This document shows positions 44,738-60,000 of a DNA stretch of 64,000 bases, one piece after another. Source of the DNA: Apoda limacodes (Eukaryota; Arthropoda; Insecta; Lepidoptera; Limacodidae). Made by a program: the position numbers and the translations under genes. The first letter of the stretch is position 1. Every line of letters begins with the position of its first letter. Under the pieces are notes generated by a model. It was not told the DNA's origin. It saw nothing but the letters and a program-made list of their open reading frames with translations, and made no database searches. The stretch covers positions 11,748,001-11,812,000 of the forward strand of contig OX291562.1 of NCBI GenBank assembly GCA_946406115.1, in the 5' to 3' direction.

Positions 44738-47700
44738 GTAAGTAAGAATTATTCTATATGTTCGAAGTTTTGGTTGTTGTTTTGTCAATCATTTGCTAGA
44801 TAGAAAATTTTGATATGGAATCTGCATTTAATATTTAATTATACATGTTATTATACTCAATATTTTTTCACCTCAGCCGTTATACGCTGTACTGCAGGAG
44901 TGCAGGCATCTGCTTCAGAAAAGACGCTTAGTCCAACACGCTGGCCTAATGCGGGTTGGCGGACGTTGTCGAGTTAGTGGCCACTCGACTGTCAGAGTTT
45001 TCAAGCCACCCATAAGGTCTCTGACGGCTGAACGACTACTGTCATGTGACTAACTAGTACCAACGGATTTACGTGCCTTCCGAAATACGATGAAGCTTAG
45101 AAAAAATGTGCATCTACATGGTCACTCAACAACGCAGTGAAGTTTTATTACTTCAAATATTAGAACAGTTTATTGTGTTTTAAATAAACCAGACATGTTA
45201 ATACATTTAACTCCCTTGCAGCCTTGTTGGTAGTGTGGCCGACTGCTGTACAGAGCGTGTGGATTCGATTTCCCCACTGGACAAACATTTATGTAATAAA
45301 CATTTGTATTTGTCTTGAGTCTGGGTGTATTTATGTATGATATGTATGTATTTTCAAAAAAAAAGTAATATATATGTACTTATCCATTGTCTAGAATCCA
45401 TAATACAAGCTTTGCTTACTTTAGGGCCCGATGGGTGCTGTGTGTTTATTGCTGTGACTCTGTGGTCCCGGTTGTGGTCGAAGACAACAGTGGTAAAACC
45501 AAGTCAGAGGCCTTACGAAAGCCTTGAAAACTCTGAAAGTTTAGTGACAACGTCAAATCCACATTGGGCCAGCCTTTGATTATTAACGTGGGGCCAGCAA
45601 AGAAGAGGCCTGGATCCTTGCAGTGGTGACTTAAAATGCCAAGCAACATTCTCTATTTATGTAGTGAATAACATTTTTAACAACTTTACGATAATTTCTA
45701 AGTACTGGCTCTTAACTGTCCCTTTAACTTCTAATGTTTTTGTTTTGAATGAGTTTTACAGAGAGTAATCATTGGATGTTGGCAATAAACCAGTATTGTA
45801 ATTACTTTCTAAACCAAATTCTTGTTTATTTCTCTTTAAAATCAAAAGTGTTCTTAGAAACCAAATTGAATAAAAAGATTTTAAATTTAAATTTAAATTG
45901 CTGAATAACAGAAATATTTCCCAAGATAAAAATATCCTTTATTCCCAGGTTAAACATACAGTAAAGAAACAGCGGGATCCCAAAGTGGCAGAACGCTTCG
46001 AGAAACGTCTCACCGATGAACTCTTTAGAATATTAGAGGACAATGACAGTTTTTATTATTCCCGAACTTTGGACCTTACTAACTCTTTGCAACGTCAATA
46101 TGAGACAGAGAAGATTCTAGAAATGGAAGAGAATGCTGGAAAACCCATAACTGATGTCACAAGGTGGTGGAAACATGTAGATGATAGATTTTTTTGGAAC
46201 AGATATATGTTACGTGACATCATTGATTTAGGGGTGAGCTTCTAATTTTTTTTCTGTTTATTAATAGACTTATATATCTTCACTATTCTTCTTTGTTATT
46301 GCTAATTGATTACCTTAGGTAGGTCCATAGTCAAATCACAACTTAACTATAACGGCATGTATCTTTTTTCGTGCAAGCCATTCTGTGGGTTGTGTCGTTG
46401 GATAAGCTGACGTTCATAAATGCATTGTACAATGTGCAAGTCTGCCCACAAATGTACTTTATAGCCATTATTATACTACTTACTTTAAAGCTTAGCACTG
46501 CGGTCGAAATCTTCTGGTCTTGCTTGTCTACTTTGCCTTAAGATGTAAGACTGAGAAGTTCTTACACGTAGCAAAAAAAAATTCAATGCCTAAAAGTATG
46601 TCAGTGTCATATTAATAACATTTATGTAGGTAAAGTAATGTTTTATAATTAGCTATACCTTTTAGGTTAATGGAGATTTATTTGGTATTATTATTGTTAT
46701 AAATCAAATTAGTTATTTTATGCTTATCTTATCCAATAAAAAAAACCCTAGGGAACTTACGAAGTAGGAAACATACTACAGTCTGGGGTCTTCAAAAAGG
46801 AAGTTAATTATATTTTAAGGGGTTGGCAATACGTAGCATCAGAAAGAACGCAAGCTTGTTTGCCACAATGGCACATAAATAAGTTGTAATGTATTGTATT
46901 GATGGTAATATTACTAAATTTGTTTTTATTGTTTAACATTTTCATTGTTTGAATTATATTATGGTCAGCTTTATCCTTTTCAAAAATATTATTTTAATTT
47001 TCCTTATTTAATAGAGATGATGCTGGCACAATTAAAAACATGGTATTGCCTATTGTATTTATATTTTGTTTTTCCTATTACTTATAATATGGATATGAAT
47101 AATATATACATTCATAGTAGGTTTTCTTCGTACCTCTGCCCAAGGTTGCCATAAGATTTCTACAGGAACTCCCTAAATATCTGAAATAGAAGTATTGTAT
47201 GTTAATCTCTCTTCCCCCATTTATGCTTTAGTAAAGATCAAGCCACCAGCTGTTTCTCCTATAAAGAAATCTCTTCATCAAGATTAAAAGTAATGTAAGT
47301 CCTTCTCCTTCCCTCCAGCTATGCCTGTGACTAAAGTCGAATCATAGTACTCTAGTTTCATGCGCATAGCGAGATTTGTCTCCGTATTTAAATTTTTGAA
47401 TTTGATTTAAATGTAAACAGCCAGACCACACAGCAGCATCAGTTTCTTAGTTAATAATCTATGTACCCTGATTTAAGAGTCCTCAATGTGATGAATGGAT
47501 CCTTCCCATTATTCAAGGATATGTCCACTTGTCACAAATACCGACCGAGCCAGTTGATGCCAACCCACTCAATACCGACTCGTCTAATACTCATGCTGAT
47601 GAGACCTTTACTCTTGGATTAATATCGAGACGATCAAGATATCAAGCTGGAACTAGGTGAGCTAAGTAGGAAAAAGTGGGAAACCCAATTACATGCCAAT

Positions 47701-50700
47701 GGCTATTTTACCATTTTTAGGGTTTTGTACCTCAAAAGGAAAAAGCAGAACCCCTATAGAATCACTTGTTGGTCTGTCTGTCTGTCAAGACCCTTTTTAT
47801 CACGTGTGAAGGTGGTATTAGAAATTTATTTCAAATAATTAGATCTATAGTCCTTTGGGAATGAAAAAATCAAGCAACACAATCAAAAAGTACGGCCATT
47901 TTGTCAGCTCCATGGCTCAGCGGGTAATGACCCGACTGCTGAACCGACCGGCGTGGTTACGATTCTCACACAAGACAAACATTTATATGATGAATATTTC
48001 TGTTTGTCTAGAGACTGTGTGTTTTCTATGTATAATATGTATGTATTAACACCTGCAATCTCATTCTAGGGGACCCTAAATTAATCCGTCTACGTCACGC
48101 ACTCTGGGCTGGTTTTATCTTTATACATATAATTTTACTGTACGTGTGTATGTCACTGTACTCCTCTTAAACGGCTGGACCGAATTGAATGATTTTTTTT
48201 GTATGCGTTTGAGTGGCGCTCTAGATGGCTTATATTCACAAATCGCACGGCAGATGGCGCTGCAGTCGGTATCATGCAAGACAACATCTGCCTGGTCAGC
48301 TAGTTTTATATAAAAGATGAGGTTAAATGAACATACCTACCAAAATGTTATTTCTATTTATAGGTATAATCGACGTGGTGTAGAACCAAAAGGAAAAGTA
48401 GCTAATTATGTTGAAACAGAGCAAATTGTGTCAATTATATCATCAGATGTTATACACAGGGTTTCTTTTGTTCAGGTAACCATTTGTAACTGTCTTTACA
48501 AATTAATATACATTTAAAGAACAATTTTCTGACTTTTAATTCTCTTTTCGTTTAATGCTCTATAGGAAATAGCATCTTGGTTATATAACATGAATACCAT
48601 AGGCAGTATTTCTTTTCGTTGGAATTACCTACTGTAGTGTATATTGTGAAAAATACAATTTAAGAGAATATATCCCAACCAGGCAAATACAAAAATAGGT
48701 ATTTGGAAAACATTTGCTGTCACGCTAGTCACGCACATCGATGTGCGATAGGGACAACTGTAGCTCGGGCTAATTTTAATTTTACAAAGACAAATCAGGG
48801 TTTTGTATTCCCCACATTTCTCCTCCAAATTTTAACCAAATTATATAGAAAGTACTACACCTGAAGGGTAATGAATTTGTACTGTCGTATGTCGTTTATT
48901 TTCTTAAAAAATAGTACACATATTTGTAAAGCTCACGTCTGAAGATATCATAAAAATAGGATATATTTCGTACTTTTGTATGGCCTCAGTTACTTATATG
49001 GATGTAATATCAAAAAAGCAAAACATAAAGACGCAGTGATTCTGTTTATTTTATCATACATGAAAAAAATAAAAATTAATAGGTCTAATACCAAAATCCA
49101 GGGAGGAAACAGGGGAATACGTTTATATGGGGAAAAACATCAGGATATTTCCTTTAAATATAGTCATAATTACAAATATGTATTAAAAATTTATTTTTAT
49201 GTTTATTAAATATTAATGTATTTATTGAAAAATGATAAAAATGTAATATGATATCTATGAATACAATAATTTTTGAATAGTAAAATTTGTACATAAATTA
49301 TTTTTACACTTAAATCTAATAAATAAAGTACTTATTTCTACAGTGGCTTTGTAAGTAGTAAGTAACATTGGTTTTTCAGGTTCGTGGTTCCGTACCCATA
49401 TTTTGGAGTCAACCTGAAGCCAAATTCAGACCACCTCCACGAATAGACAAAGGTATACCATAGCTCTATTCCAAAGTTTGTTAAAAATCATGTATACCTA
49501 CATACGGGTACTGAGCGGGCATCCCTAGTAAGCAATACACGAGTTTTGAATACGCAAGATTGTAGGTATTTTGTGCACCGACAAAACAATTGATCCCTAC
49601 ACTATTATATAAGATTTGATTACGTATGGTATATCAAATTAACACGAGAACTTGAAATTTTGAGAAAGAGATGTTTTTTTGCTGGCTCTTCTCAGTAGAA
49701 AACAACATTCAGAACCTGTATGTAAAACAATTACATTTGACAAAATGTGAAAGTATTTTGAAATAAAGTTTTGACTTTAATCTTATCAAAAAGTATTTTG
49801 ATAAGATTAAGTTAAAAATATCTTATGTTTGAGAACTTCACTTAAGTCAAAATTGTAATCTTCCTAACCTGATTTAATTTTTATTTTTTAAAGGAGAAGA
49901 GGATACGCAAGTTGCGTTCAAAAATCATTTCGATGAACAGTTACGGATGTATAAACAAGTGTGTATAATTAATTTGGTAGAACAACAAGGAAGAGAGAAA
50001 ATTATATGGGAAACCTTTAGCAATCATGTTGTCAAATTTAACAGTGTCGATCTTATCTATGTGACTTTCGATTTTCACGAATATTGGTGAGTTTATTGTT
50101 TTAGTTATACTAATGCTTATAATACTTCTAGTGAATTATAAAGTCCTAGTACATCAATCTTATAAACACATAGAATCTTCATAGAAGTAAGAAATACAAT
50201 ATACATATATAGAAATAATCTTATTTATTTATAATAATGCTTATAATAATATTTAATATTATAATAATTTTGAACATATCACACAGCGCCTTCTGGTACA
50301 TAAGTACATATTTGTATCCGTTGTCTAGTTTTCATAATTCAAGCTTTGCTTAGTTCCCAATACAAACATATCATACATAAATACAACCTTTTAGAAACGC
50401 GAATCGGTCGTAATTAATTTTATTAATTCAATTTTGTGTACTAGACACATCCAAAGCATACACAGCCGCACTTATGGACAGTTCGGGAATGATCGGGTGA
50501 CGTCGTACATATTCGGAGGACTTCGTGTGCGTTTCGTTGTTCTGCCGTTTCATTTCTTAACAGGTTGCTAAATTTAACTGGTTTGTTAGATTGCAGAAAG
50601 CTGTTATTGTTTTAATTTATTGACAGTTAATTAACTGTTACAAAAGCTGTTCGTTGATTCAATGACAATCTCTAGTGGGCAATGACCTGCCTGCTGCACT

Positions 50701-53700
50701 AAGGGCATGGGTTCGATTCCTGCACAGGATAAACATTTATGTGATGAACATTTGTATTTGTCTTGAGGTCTAGCCGGCCAAAGTTAGGTTAGGTTTGTGT
50801 TATGTAATTAACACGCAGTTCTAGCTGTACCCGTATGTATTTGTTTCCATTGTCTGGTATCCATACAAGCTTTGCTTAGTTTGAAACCAGATGGTGCTGG
50901 GTGTAATGCATAAAATATTATTAAGAAATATATTAGAAATATGTTGCTTATTACATCATTATTACTTCTGGAAGACATTCACTGTTAAATCCGCTTAATT
51001 TTCTACTATGGCTGCTCTTAAGAGGGTGATATAGGCCAAAAAGCTAATTTCTGTAATACTAACGTTGTGTATGTTAATGTACTAAAAGTCATTATAAATG
51101 ACATATACATTAATATTAGAGATATTCGTTATATACTTCCTTAGTAAATTATTTCATAATGACGCCTTAAAACTTTTTTTGTATAGGATTTAACGTTTTT
51201 ACCGTTTTGTAGACACATTTTTTAATTTTTGTTACAACTTAGAGTCAATACTAGATAACAAGCTATTCTATACTTTCAATACAATAAAATGCAATAAACG
51301 CTTTAAAAATTTGCTCAAGTGGTAACTTCCAGATTTTTTATTGCATTCAATTCAATAAATGGAAATCACTCATTTAGGTAATGCACTAGACAACAGCAAG
51401 TTTTATAACATATATTTTTTTCAATCCTTTAGATGCCATAGTTCAGCCACAAAATTTGCACAAAAACGGCGTATTTACGCTGTTTAGCCTATACCGCAGT
51501 CTTAAGCCGCCTCCCTAAAGTTATATACCGCGGCTCAAAACAGCTGGTCTGTCCACCAGGTAGGCTGTCCTAGGAGACAGTCCGTGACCGCCATTCGAGA
51601 AACTTCCTTCCCTGTGACTGGCTTGCTTATTTACACTTCAACATTTTAACTATTGGATAGTAACATGTAAAACCTTTTCAGTCGAGGAATGCATTATGAA
51701 AACGTCGGAGTTTTAATCAGTGCTATAGCTGATATTATAAATGATATGAGATTCTGTTGGAGAGACAACCGAGGACTAATTTGTACTCAAAAAGGAGTAT
51801 TTCGAGTTAATTGTATCGACTGTCTTGATAGAACTAACGTTGTTCAGGTATTGTGTTGAAAATAATAAGTTGTATTTTATTTTACTGTTAACACAAAAGT
51901 TCTAGATAACTTATGTGCTCCTAGTAAATTTATGTATCATATTTTACTGTTAACACAAAAGTTCTAGATAACTTATGTGCTCCTAGTAAATTTATCTAAA
52001 AATAACACAGTTTAAGTTATTTATTTATATTTAATTTTATGCAAACATCACAATTGTACATGGCGGATTTAACGCCATGAAGCATTCTCTACCAGGCTAA
52101 TCATCAAAAAAAAAATCAAGTAACAGTAGAAGTTAAATAAAAGAAAACTAATAATCAAGTACAATAATTGGCAGAGAACTTAGACGGTATCTAGGTTTAA
52201 GTCCTGACTTAGGATCAAATCTTTTTACTGTGTCTGTTATGAAAATAAAAATATTCGTTACTATTTACTTTTAAAAACCTATGATATTAATTTTGTTTTC
52301 TAATTTAAAATAAATACGATAACGGGATAAGGTGATGAACCTATTACCGTACCGGGCACAACCAGAGTCGAGACAACTTTGCAATTAAATTGTAACATTA
52401 TTGATTTTTGCTCCACGCGTTCAGGTGCCATGCCAAGCCACTGCGCCACTTGGTCCCTTTTATTATTTCTATAATGCCAATTACGGTTATTATAATATTC
52501 ACTTATGAAATGATAATAATTTCCAAATGGAACCGCCGTCTTTTTATTTGCCTTCCGTTATTTTATATTATTTTTACTTTTTTGTAATAAGACTTTTTTT
52601 ATACCAATAAGATGGCAAACAAGCTAACAGTCCGCTTGATGGTAAGCAGTCACTTTCGCCTATGGCCGCTTGTAACACCAGGTGCATCACTCAAGACTGC
52701 ACCAAATGTGCCTTAAATGCTAATGTGTTTGTTTATTGTTTAATATAATTATTAAATATATTTAAATATTTCCATAGACAGCAATAGCAAAATACGTATT
52801 AGAACTTCAACTGTGTCGTCTTGGACTGGGGACTCCAGGTGGAGGACTGCCTCCTGCTTTACGAAACTCATTCCTCACTATGTGGGCAGATAATGGCGAT
52901 TGTATATCGAGACAATATGCTGGGACTCAAGCTCTTAAGGTATTTCATTTAGTTAGGTACTCGGGTATTTCAATACAAAAACTTCTCATTGGTATGTCAT
53001 TTTGAGCAGTCTATACACTTTCATTTTTTTTTATTTTGAACAAGTGCCTAACTATGTTACTGCAGGGTTAAAATTCTATAGCATAGTGCAACAAACTTTT
53101 CTGAGCTGGCGGTCAAAGATGTAAACTACAGTCCCTATATTAAAATGGTGTGAACTTACAACAACACTAGTGACAGACACCGGGTCAGAATAGTTAGTTG
53201 TACTGTACCTAACATTAAGGGCGTTTTGTTGACAAGCATTATATGCATTGAATGTGCTCAATGCTGTCTAATGCGCACATTTGATCGTTCTGTTGACCAA
53301 AAATTAATGCGCTATGACGTCACTTCCGGACCGCATTCAACGCATTAGCTGCACATAGTAGGTAGGTAGAGTAGTGGATGCGCTGTCAAATAGTGAACGG
53401 CCATATTGTTTGTTTACATTTGGTGAACAGAACGATTTCAATTCCTATGCGATGTCATAGCTCTCAATGCCGTCAACAGAACGCACCTATTATAATCCAC
53501 ACCAAAATACAAAAAGCGTATATATATTAAAGATAAGAACAAGAAGACGGCATTATCGCAAAACTGCGATCGCTGCCAGGCAACCTTATATATCTAATTA
53601 AAACGTATATATTATTAAATGCATGACTACTTTATTACCACTCCTCCACCCCTTTACTAAGGAGCCTTATCCCTGATATACAGCTTCATACCTACTTTCT

Positions 53701-54008
53701 AGCTTTTATCATTTTTATTCCAACAGGGTGACTATACAAGAACTGGGGAGAGAAAATTTACAGGACTGATGAAGGACGGGGTAGCATCAGCTAATAGGTA
53801 CGTACACACATTTATGTATATCATTAGTAATGATAGGCGTTAATTATTCATTACGGCTTTAATCCCTAAAAGGGAGTGAGTACACGACTAGATCACAATG
53901 TGGGGCTTAATTTTTTTTTTTCACCAAACACTTTGATTTAATAAGTGGAAATATTAATGACTAAGGACAAAACCCCGAATCTCAGTGCCTAATAAAAAAG
54001 ATCTTCAA

Positions 54009-54048
<40 letters not shown>

Positions 54049-57000
54049 GTGTGTGAGGGTGTGTATGTGTGTGTTAACCATAGCCAGATAACTGCACAGT
54101 GCGTTTCCTAGCTAACTGTAAAAAAAATGGTCGCAAAAGTGTGACAGAGACAAAACAAACCACAGGCTCTGAAACAAACATAAACAAAAAAAATGGCGGA
54201 AGTTAGAAGAAAGATAAAAGAGATCTCAGGTTTGCTCTGTCTCTTTCTAAAGGATGCTCAATTTTGTGAGGCTATTTCCGTAAATTAAAGAACTCGAAGT
54301 CTGTGGTGATAACGATTAATAAGGTTCTTTTAACCTACTTCAAAAAAGGAGGTTATCAATTCGACCCGTATGTATGTAATATTGTCGGAATTGCACAGTT
54401 TTTGCATATGTAAGTCTATACCAGCATCTTAACATGTGTGCGAAATTTCATAAGTGTATGGATGTATGTCCGCGCATATCTCAAAAACTATAAGTTGGAT
54501 TGCAAAAATTCTTTTTTAGTTGTACTGGGTATAGTCCAACTTAGGGTAACTTAGGGGTTTTTGAGATAGGGAGTTAAATGTGTCAGTCACAAGGAAAACG
54601 TGTCTTTGCCTTAACAGAGTCTTACTAAAACATGTCAGAATGCATTTTGTTTCAATGTTTGCATGCAGTTTGGCTCTTGCTAAACAATCTCGATGAAAAT
54701 TTCAAAAAGTGGCCTAGCAATTAAAAAAATAACGGTGAATTCGTTAGACGGAAACACTTTATGTAGTTGATACTATACTTTCACCTAACAATACACGTAA
54801 AAGACAAAGAAACAATTGAAATAAGGTACTCGAACGAAAAGGTGATTAAGTTTTGATTGCAACTGAAATTTAAAACTAAGAAGAAATAAAAAATTATCTT
54901 TGAAAACATCTAAAGTAAAAGGGAAATTGCCTTTAACAATTTTTGAGGTCGTTGCCGCCGCTCAGAAGCGTCCGCACAAAAAAGTCACACGTATGCCCGA
55001 TCGAGTTGCGCTCTCGCTGACATCGACTTCGGGTCCGTTCGGCTCTCATCGCCACGATTCGGGCGGTAGGCGGGGTATGTGGCGTGTTGAAAAGTATTGA
55101 ACCGCATACTGCAACTACGAAGTAACAACGTTCATTTCCAAGCAACATTAACCAACCTCAAAAAAAAAGTTGGCATATTTACTTTTGATTTTTTATAGAA
55201 ACTCTTTTTATTTCTCTCTTTTTTGTTATTAATTAAATAAATTACAGTTCTAAAGTCTGTTTAATTTTTTTAAATTACTTTTTTATTTAACTGTTAAGGT
55301 TATTCTTATCATTATTTGTAATGGGCTTACCACAGTTTAATTAATGGAGCTCCTAAAATTAAGCCGACATAGTTGCATGCAATGGCAGTAATGGACGACC
55401 ACAGATAGCAGACTCACGGGACGTCGGTTCAGGACCGTATGCTGTGAACATTAACGGGCTAAAAAAAGGAATATAAGAAAATCTAAGTTTTTTGCAAATT
55501 GATTAAGCATTCGATCTCTTTTAGAGTTCCTTTTTAGTCAACAAGATATTTGTTTTATATTAAGTTTTCGGATATAACAGTTTTTGAATAATTAAAAAAC
55601 TGAACCCTCAGGGCGAGAGACGAACTCGCACTTACCCAGCTTTGTTTTAAGAATACCAAGCAATGACCTTTATCCATTGTTTCAGGTATTACCTGTCTAT
55701 GTTCAAAGACGCGTTTCGTCAAGTCGCCATAGATGTAATGACCGGGGAATCCAGAGATATTCCGGAGCAACTGATAGGGTCGGACTCTGATAATAGCAGA
55801 TGTACAACCGTCAAGGTCGTTGGTTTTAACGTGCGTGCATGACTTGCTTTATTCTAATTTGCACTGTTCACACGTATTATCACATATAGGCATGATGTGT
55901 CTGATGGCACTCTAGACGCCCTCTGTGTCGCACTAGCTACTTTCCACAATCAATCATGGCAGCCGGGTAATCCCGCTGCATCGTCGCTTCTGCCTCTACC
56001 CACAGCTAGATGGCGTTGTCTGGCTTCATGCAAATTTGAGCACACTATAAACATTTCTTAGATTTCTTGTTATATATTCTCAAGCGAAGTCATGGTTTCT
56101 CCGCGGCCCCATCCTGGCCTGCTGAAAGTACTTCCAGCCAGGTGTTGGCATATCGCTTGGCCGTGCCGCTTAAAACGCTTAAATACATTTCCAAGGTCTT
56201 TAATTAGAACAATACAGTCCTATTGCATGGCTTACAAGGTGTTATTTTTTTTTGTTATAGATATTACAGATTATATCTTATATATTTCACTAGTTGCTGC
56301 CCGCGACTTCGTCTACGAGCATGTCATTTTAAACCGCATGCCGGTAAACAATTTGTGGTAATGCGTGTTTAAGGGCTTAAGGGGTATATATAAGCTAACT
56401 AGTTAATTAGATATTTCAAATCTAATTTTCAAAGAAAGCAAATTTCGGGAATCTAAATGTTGAAAATATAAAACTAGTCATAAGCAATTTGTAAAACGTT
56501 TCTTATTGAGTGTAGAATATATCTGTAAGCACTGTTTAACGGGCACTTTTAGCAAAAGTATTTATTGTAAAAGTATTCCTTATTTAATTAACTCCCTCGC
56601 AGCCTAGTTGGTGGTGTGGCTGCTGCTGTGCAGAGGGTGTGGGTTCAATTCCCGCACTGGACAAACGTTTACGTGATAAACATTTCTCTAGGTCTCTAGT
56701 CTAGGTGTATTTATCTATGATATGTACGTATTTACAGAAAAAATATATGTGTTTGTATCAGTTGTCTGGTATCCATAACACAAGCTTTGCTTACTTTGGG
56801 ACTAGACGGAGCTGTGTGTAATGTCCAAAAATATTTATTTATTTATTATATTTATTTAATTAAAATTCTTATTCATTAACAATAGTTAAACTGAATAGTA
56901 AACATAAAAGCTAACACTAGAGGAGATGCTTTACACAAACGTCACATCACAGATTTTGCAGTTGAATTTTATTATACGAAAAAGTGGACCGACGACCTAA

Positions 57001-60000
57001 AAAGGTGGCTGGATGCGGAAGGCAGAGGACTGGGAGAAATGGCGTGCCATAAAAGAGGTTTATGTCCAGCAGTGGACCAATATAAGCTGAAATGATGATG
57101 ATGATACGAAAAAGTAACAGAACACTAGTGATTAAGTCACATATGTGTGACCCGTGCCCATACAACGCATTTTTGAAGACAGCGGTGATAAGTGTTGTGT
57201 ACTCTAGTATGTAGTACAATAATAGCTTTATTGTATTTAACCATGGATGTTAAGTTTTAAGGTGAATTTGACCCAAATTTTTCCATATAAACCTCTACAT
57301 CTATAAAGATTTCACTACTTACAATACGTTGCCTTGTTTAGGTAGTTATTTCCAAGTTCGAGTTGAGAGATATAACTTTATTTTTTTACTTGATTTTCTT
57401 ATCATTTATATTTACCCTAAGGCAAGAGAAGATGTGTCGCAATACTTTTGCACTGTTACCCCTAATCTTCCGTTCATTTACCGTAACTAGAAGTATTAAT
57501 CTTCAGGTCGTAAATCTTAGGCTTTATAACGAGCCTGCCATTTTTATTTATATACATATATTCTTACAGGACCTAACGCATCCTGACAACGAAGCGATGG
57601 CACAACACATCAAGTCTTTGATAGACGATTGCAAGAAACTGCTCGTTGATACGGAACCCGTTCTAGGTTCATGGGGCCTCATAGATGCTGATCCCAAGTA
57701 ATGTATTACTTTGTAATCAATTAGCTAATTTTGCTATAACTTGAAAAATTACCATAAAATGTGTACTAAAAACCTCCTCCCTTCCTTTCTTCCCCTCCTT
57801 CCTCAATTCAAGCTAATGTCGTCAAACATGTGCACACATACACTTCGAAAACACACGAACTGCCGCTAAAATATGAGATGCAGTAATTTATTAAAACAAA
57901 CGCGATAAGTATTGTAAAATGCTTTTACTAATTTAAAAGTATTTGTTTCTCCTATAAGTAAATTTCCAAAGTAAAGAAATGTGACCCCATTTTTCAAACA
58001 TGTGTTACAAAATCCAAGTTAAATCATAATTATAAATAAAACTTTAGCATAAACTTTGGTTTCTTACAGAATCAGTTAAAAGGTATTTTGAAAATTATTA
58101 ATTATAATTTTATAATTATAATTATCATACTACGGACCACTTAATTATTAGAGTGTACGTAACGCATTATGACATTGTTTCTTTTTATAACAGCTTGATA
58201 ATAAATAATTTAAATAACATTCTAGAAGCTACTACAGAGAGCAATATTAATAATCATAGTTACACCTTTCTTTGAAATAATGTACGTTTCTTTTGCCTAA
58301 TAGTACCGGTGACCCTCAAGAAACTGAAATGGACTCAATTCTCCTCCTAACAAGCGATGCATACTACGTAGCTGACTATGATGAAACATCTGACAGGATA
58401 CTGTCCGTACAACGGGTTCCGCTGAGAGATGTAACGACCATAGAGTTAGGAACACTTGATACTAATACAAATGTAAGTATTTTTTTTTTAATATACCACT
58501 AAGGTGGCAAACAAGCTGACGGTCCGCCTGATGGTAAACGATCACCGTAGCCTATGGACGCTTGTACCACCAGGGGTATCCCTCGCCCTAAGATGAGGTC
58601 TTACTGCACAGACAGCTTAGAGGACAACTTACTCACTTACCACTTATTGTGGCAGCGGTTTAAGATGTGGAGGTACTTCCCCAGTTCGGGCTGGTCATTC
58701 GAGCGAGTACTCGTTGTGCCCTACCTCTCTTAGTACTCACTGTGGCCTACCTCTCTTTATTTTTTTCGAGTTCCTCCATGTTTCGGAGGGCACATAAAAC
58801 CGCCAGTCCTGGGTCGCGAAGTAGACCTTTAATATCCCACTAATACGTTTTCTTTCATATTACACAGATATTCAACGTAGGACGCAAGAACAACACGGAG
58901 CCGGTTGTGTGTATACGTATCCATTATACGTACAATCACGAGGAAGGATATTTCCACATGTTTCGATCTACTACTATGAGGTTCTTCAATAATGTACCTG
59001 TTGCTATAAATACTAGAGATGAAATGATTGGTGAGTTCAATTGAATTATAACTAACTAACTTTGCCAGCCGCTCCGCCCGTCCTAAATTGTGGAATTCTT
59101 ACGGCAACTTCTTGAACTAAAGCTATGTCCCTCTCCGTATCTTCAACTACCTCTGTGCAAAATTTTAGCTCCATTGGATGCTCCATTGCGGCAGGATTAA
59201 CTAACAAACGTTATAGTTATTCCCACGGGAACTTTTGAATTTTCCGGAATGAAAAATAGCCTATGTCCTATGCCAGTACCTTACTTATATGTGTGCAAGT
59301 TTCATCCTGATCCACTCAGTAGTTGAAGCGTGATTGAGAAACAAACAACGAAACATCCAAACTTTCGCATTTATGATATTAATGGGATAGCTGGTAATTA
59401 GTGAATCAGCTACAACCGCCCTAAATTTGGTTATCGGCGTGAGATTCTTGCGTCAACTCCTTGATTATACTAATGAAGTTTGTTATGGCAAGCTATAGTT
59501 CGTTAAGCTCGATTATAGTTATTCCCGCGGTAACTTCTGAATTTTTCGGGATAAAAACTGGCCTTTGGCGTTCCTCGGGACTCAAACTATCTCCATACCA
59601 AATTTCATCTGAATCGGTTCGACGGTTTAAGCGTGAAAAGATAACAGACATACAGACAGAGTTACTTTCGCATTTATAATATTAGTATGGACTAGTATAG
59701 ATATGGATTAGTACGGATTAATTAATTTCTAATTTATGCAAATAATTTTTTACTTCAAATAAACATTACTAATTAATCAGTTATAACAATAAAATTAAAC
59801 TAGTGTTTTTTTTTTTTTTTAGTTAACGCAGAGTTTATTTAATATTAATATTATTATTTGTACTATTAATTACTGCTGATTAAAATGTTAAATGTTACTA
59901 TTATTTCCTATGAACATTTTATGAAATTGCGATTCAATTAGTTATAAATAGTTAGTTTTTTAAAAACTAACCAATAACTTTGAATACTATTAATTTTCCA

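Noticed and set aside
47340..47480. Alternative placement of Sac2 exon C further left
   Set aside because: Only 47478-47656 has the WILPIIQG and ISRRSRY blocks, a consensus donor and the right phase on both sides.
53220..53520. Possible small inverted-repeat DNA transposon in Sac2 intron H
   Set aside because: Complementary words are short and unevenly spaced; no clear terminal repeats or target duplication.
54900..55148. Overlapping open frames on both strands in a GC-richer island
   Set aside because: No conserved motif on either strand, and they sit inside a Sac2 intron; GC content alone removes stop codons.
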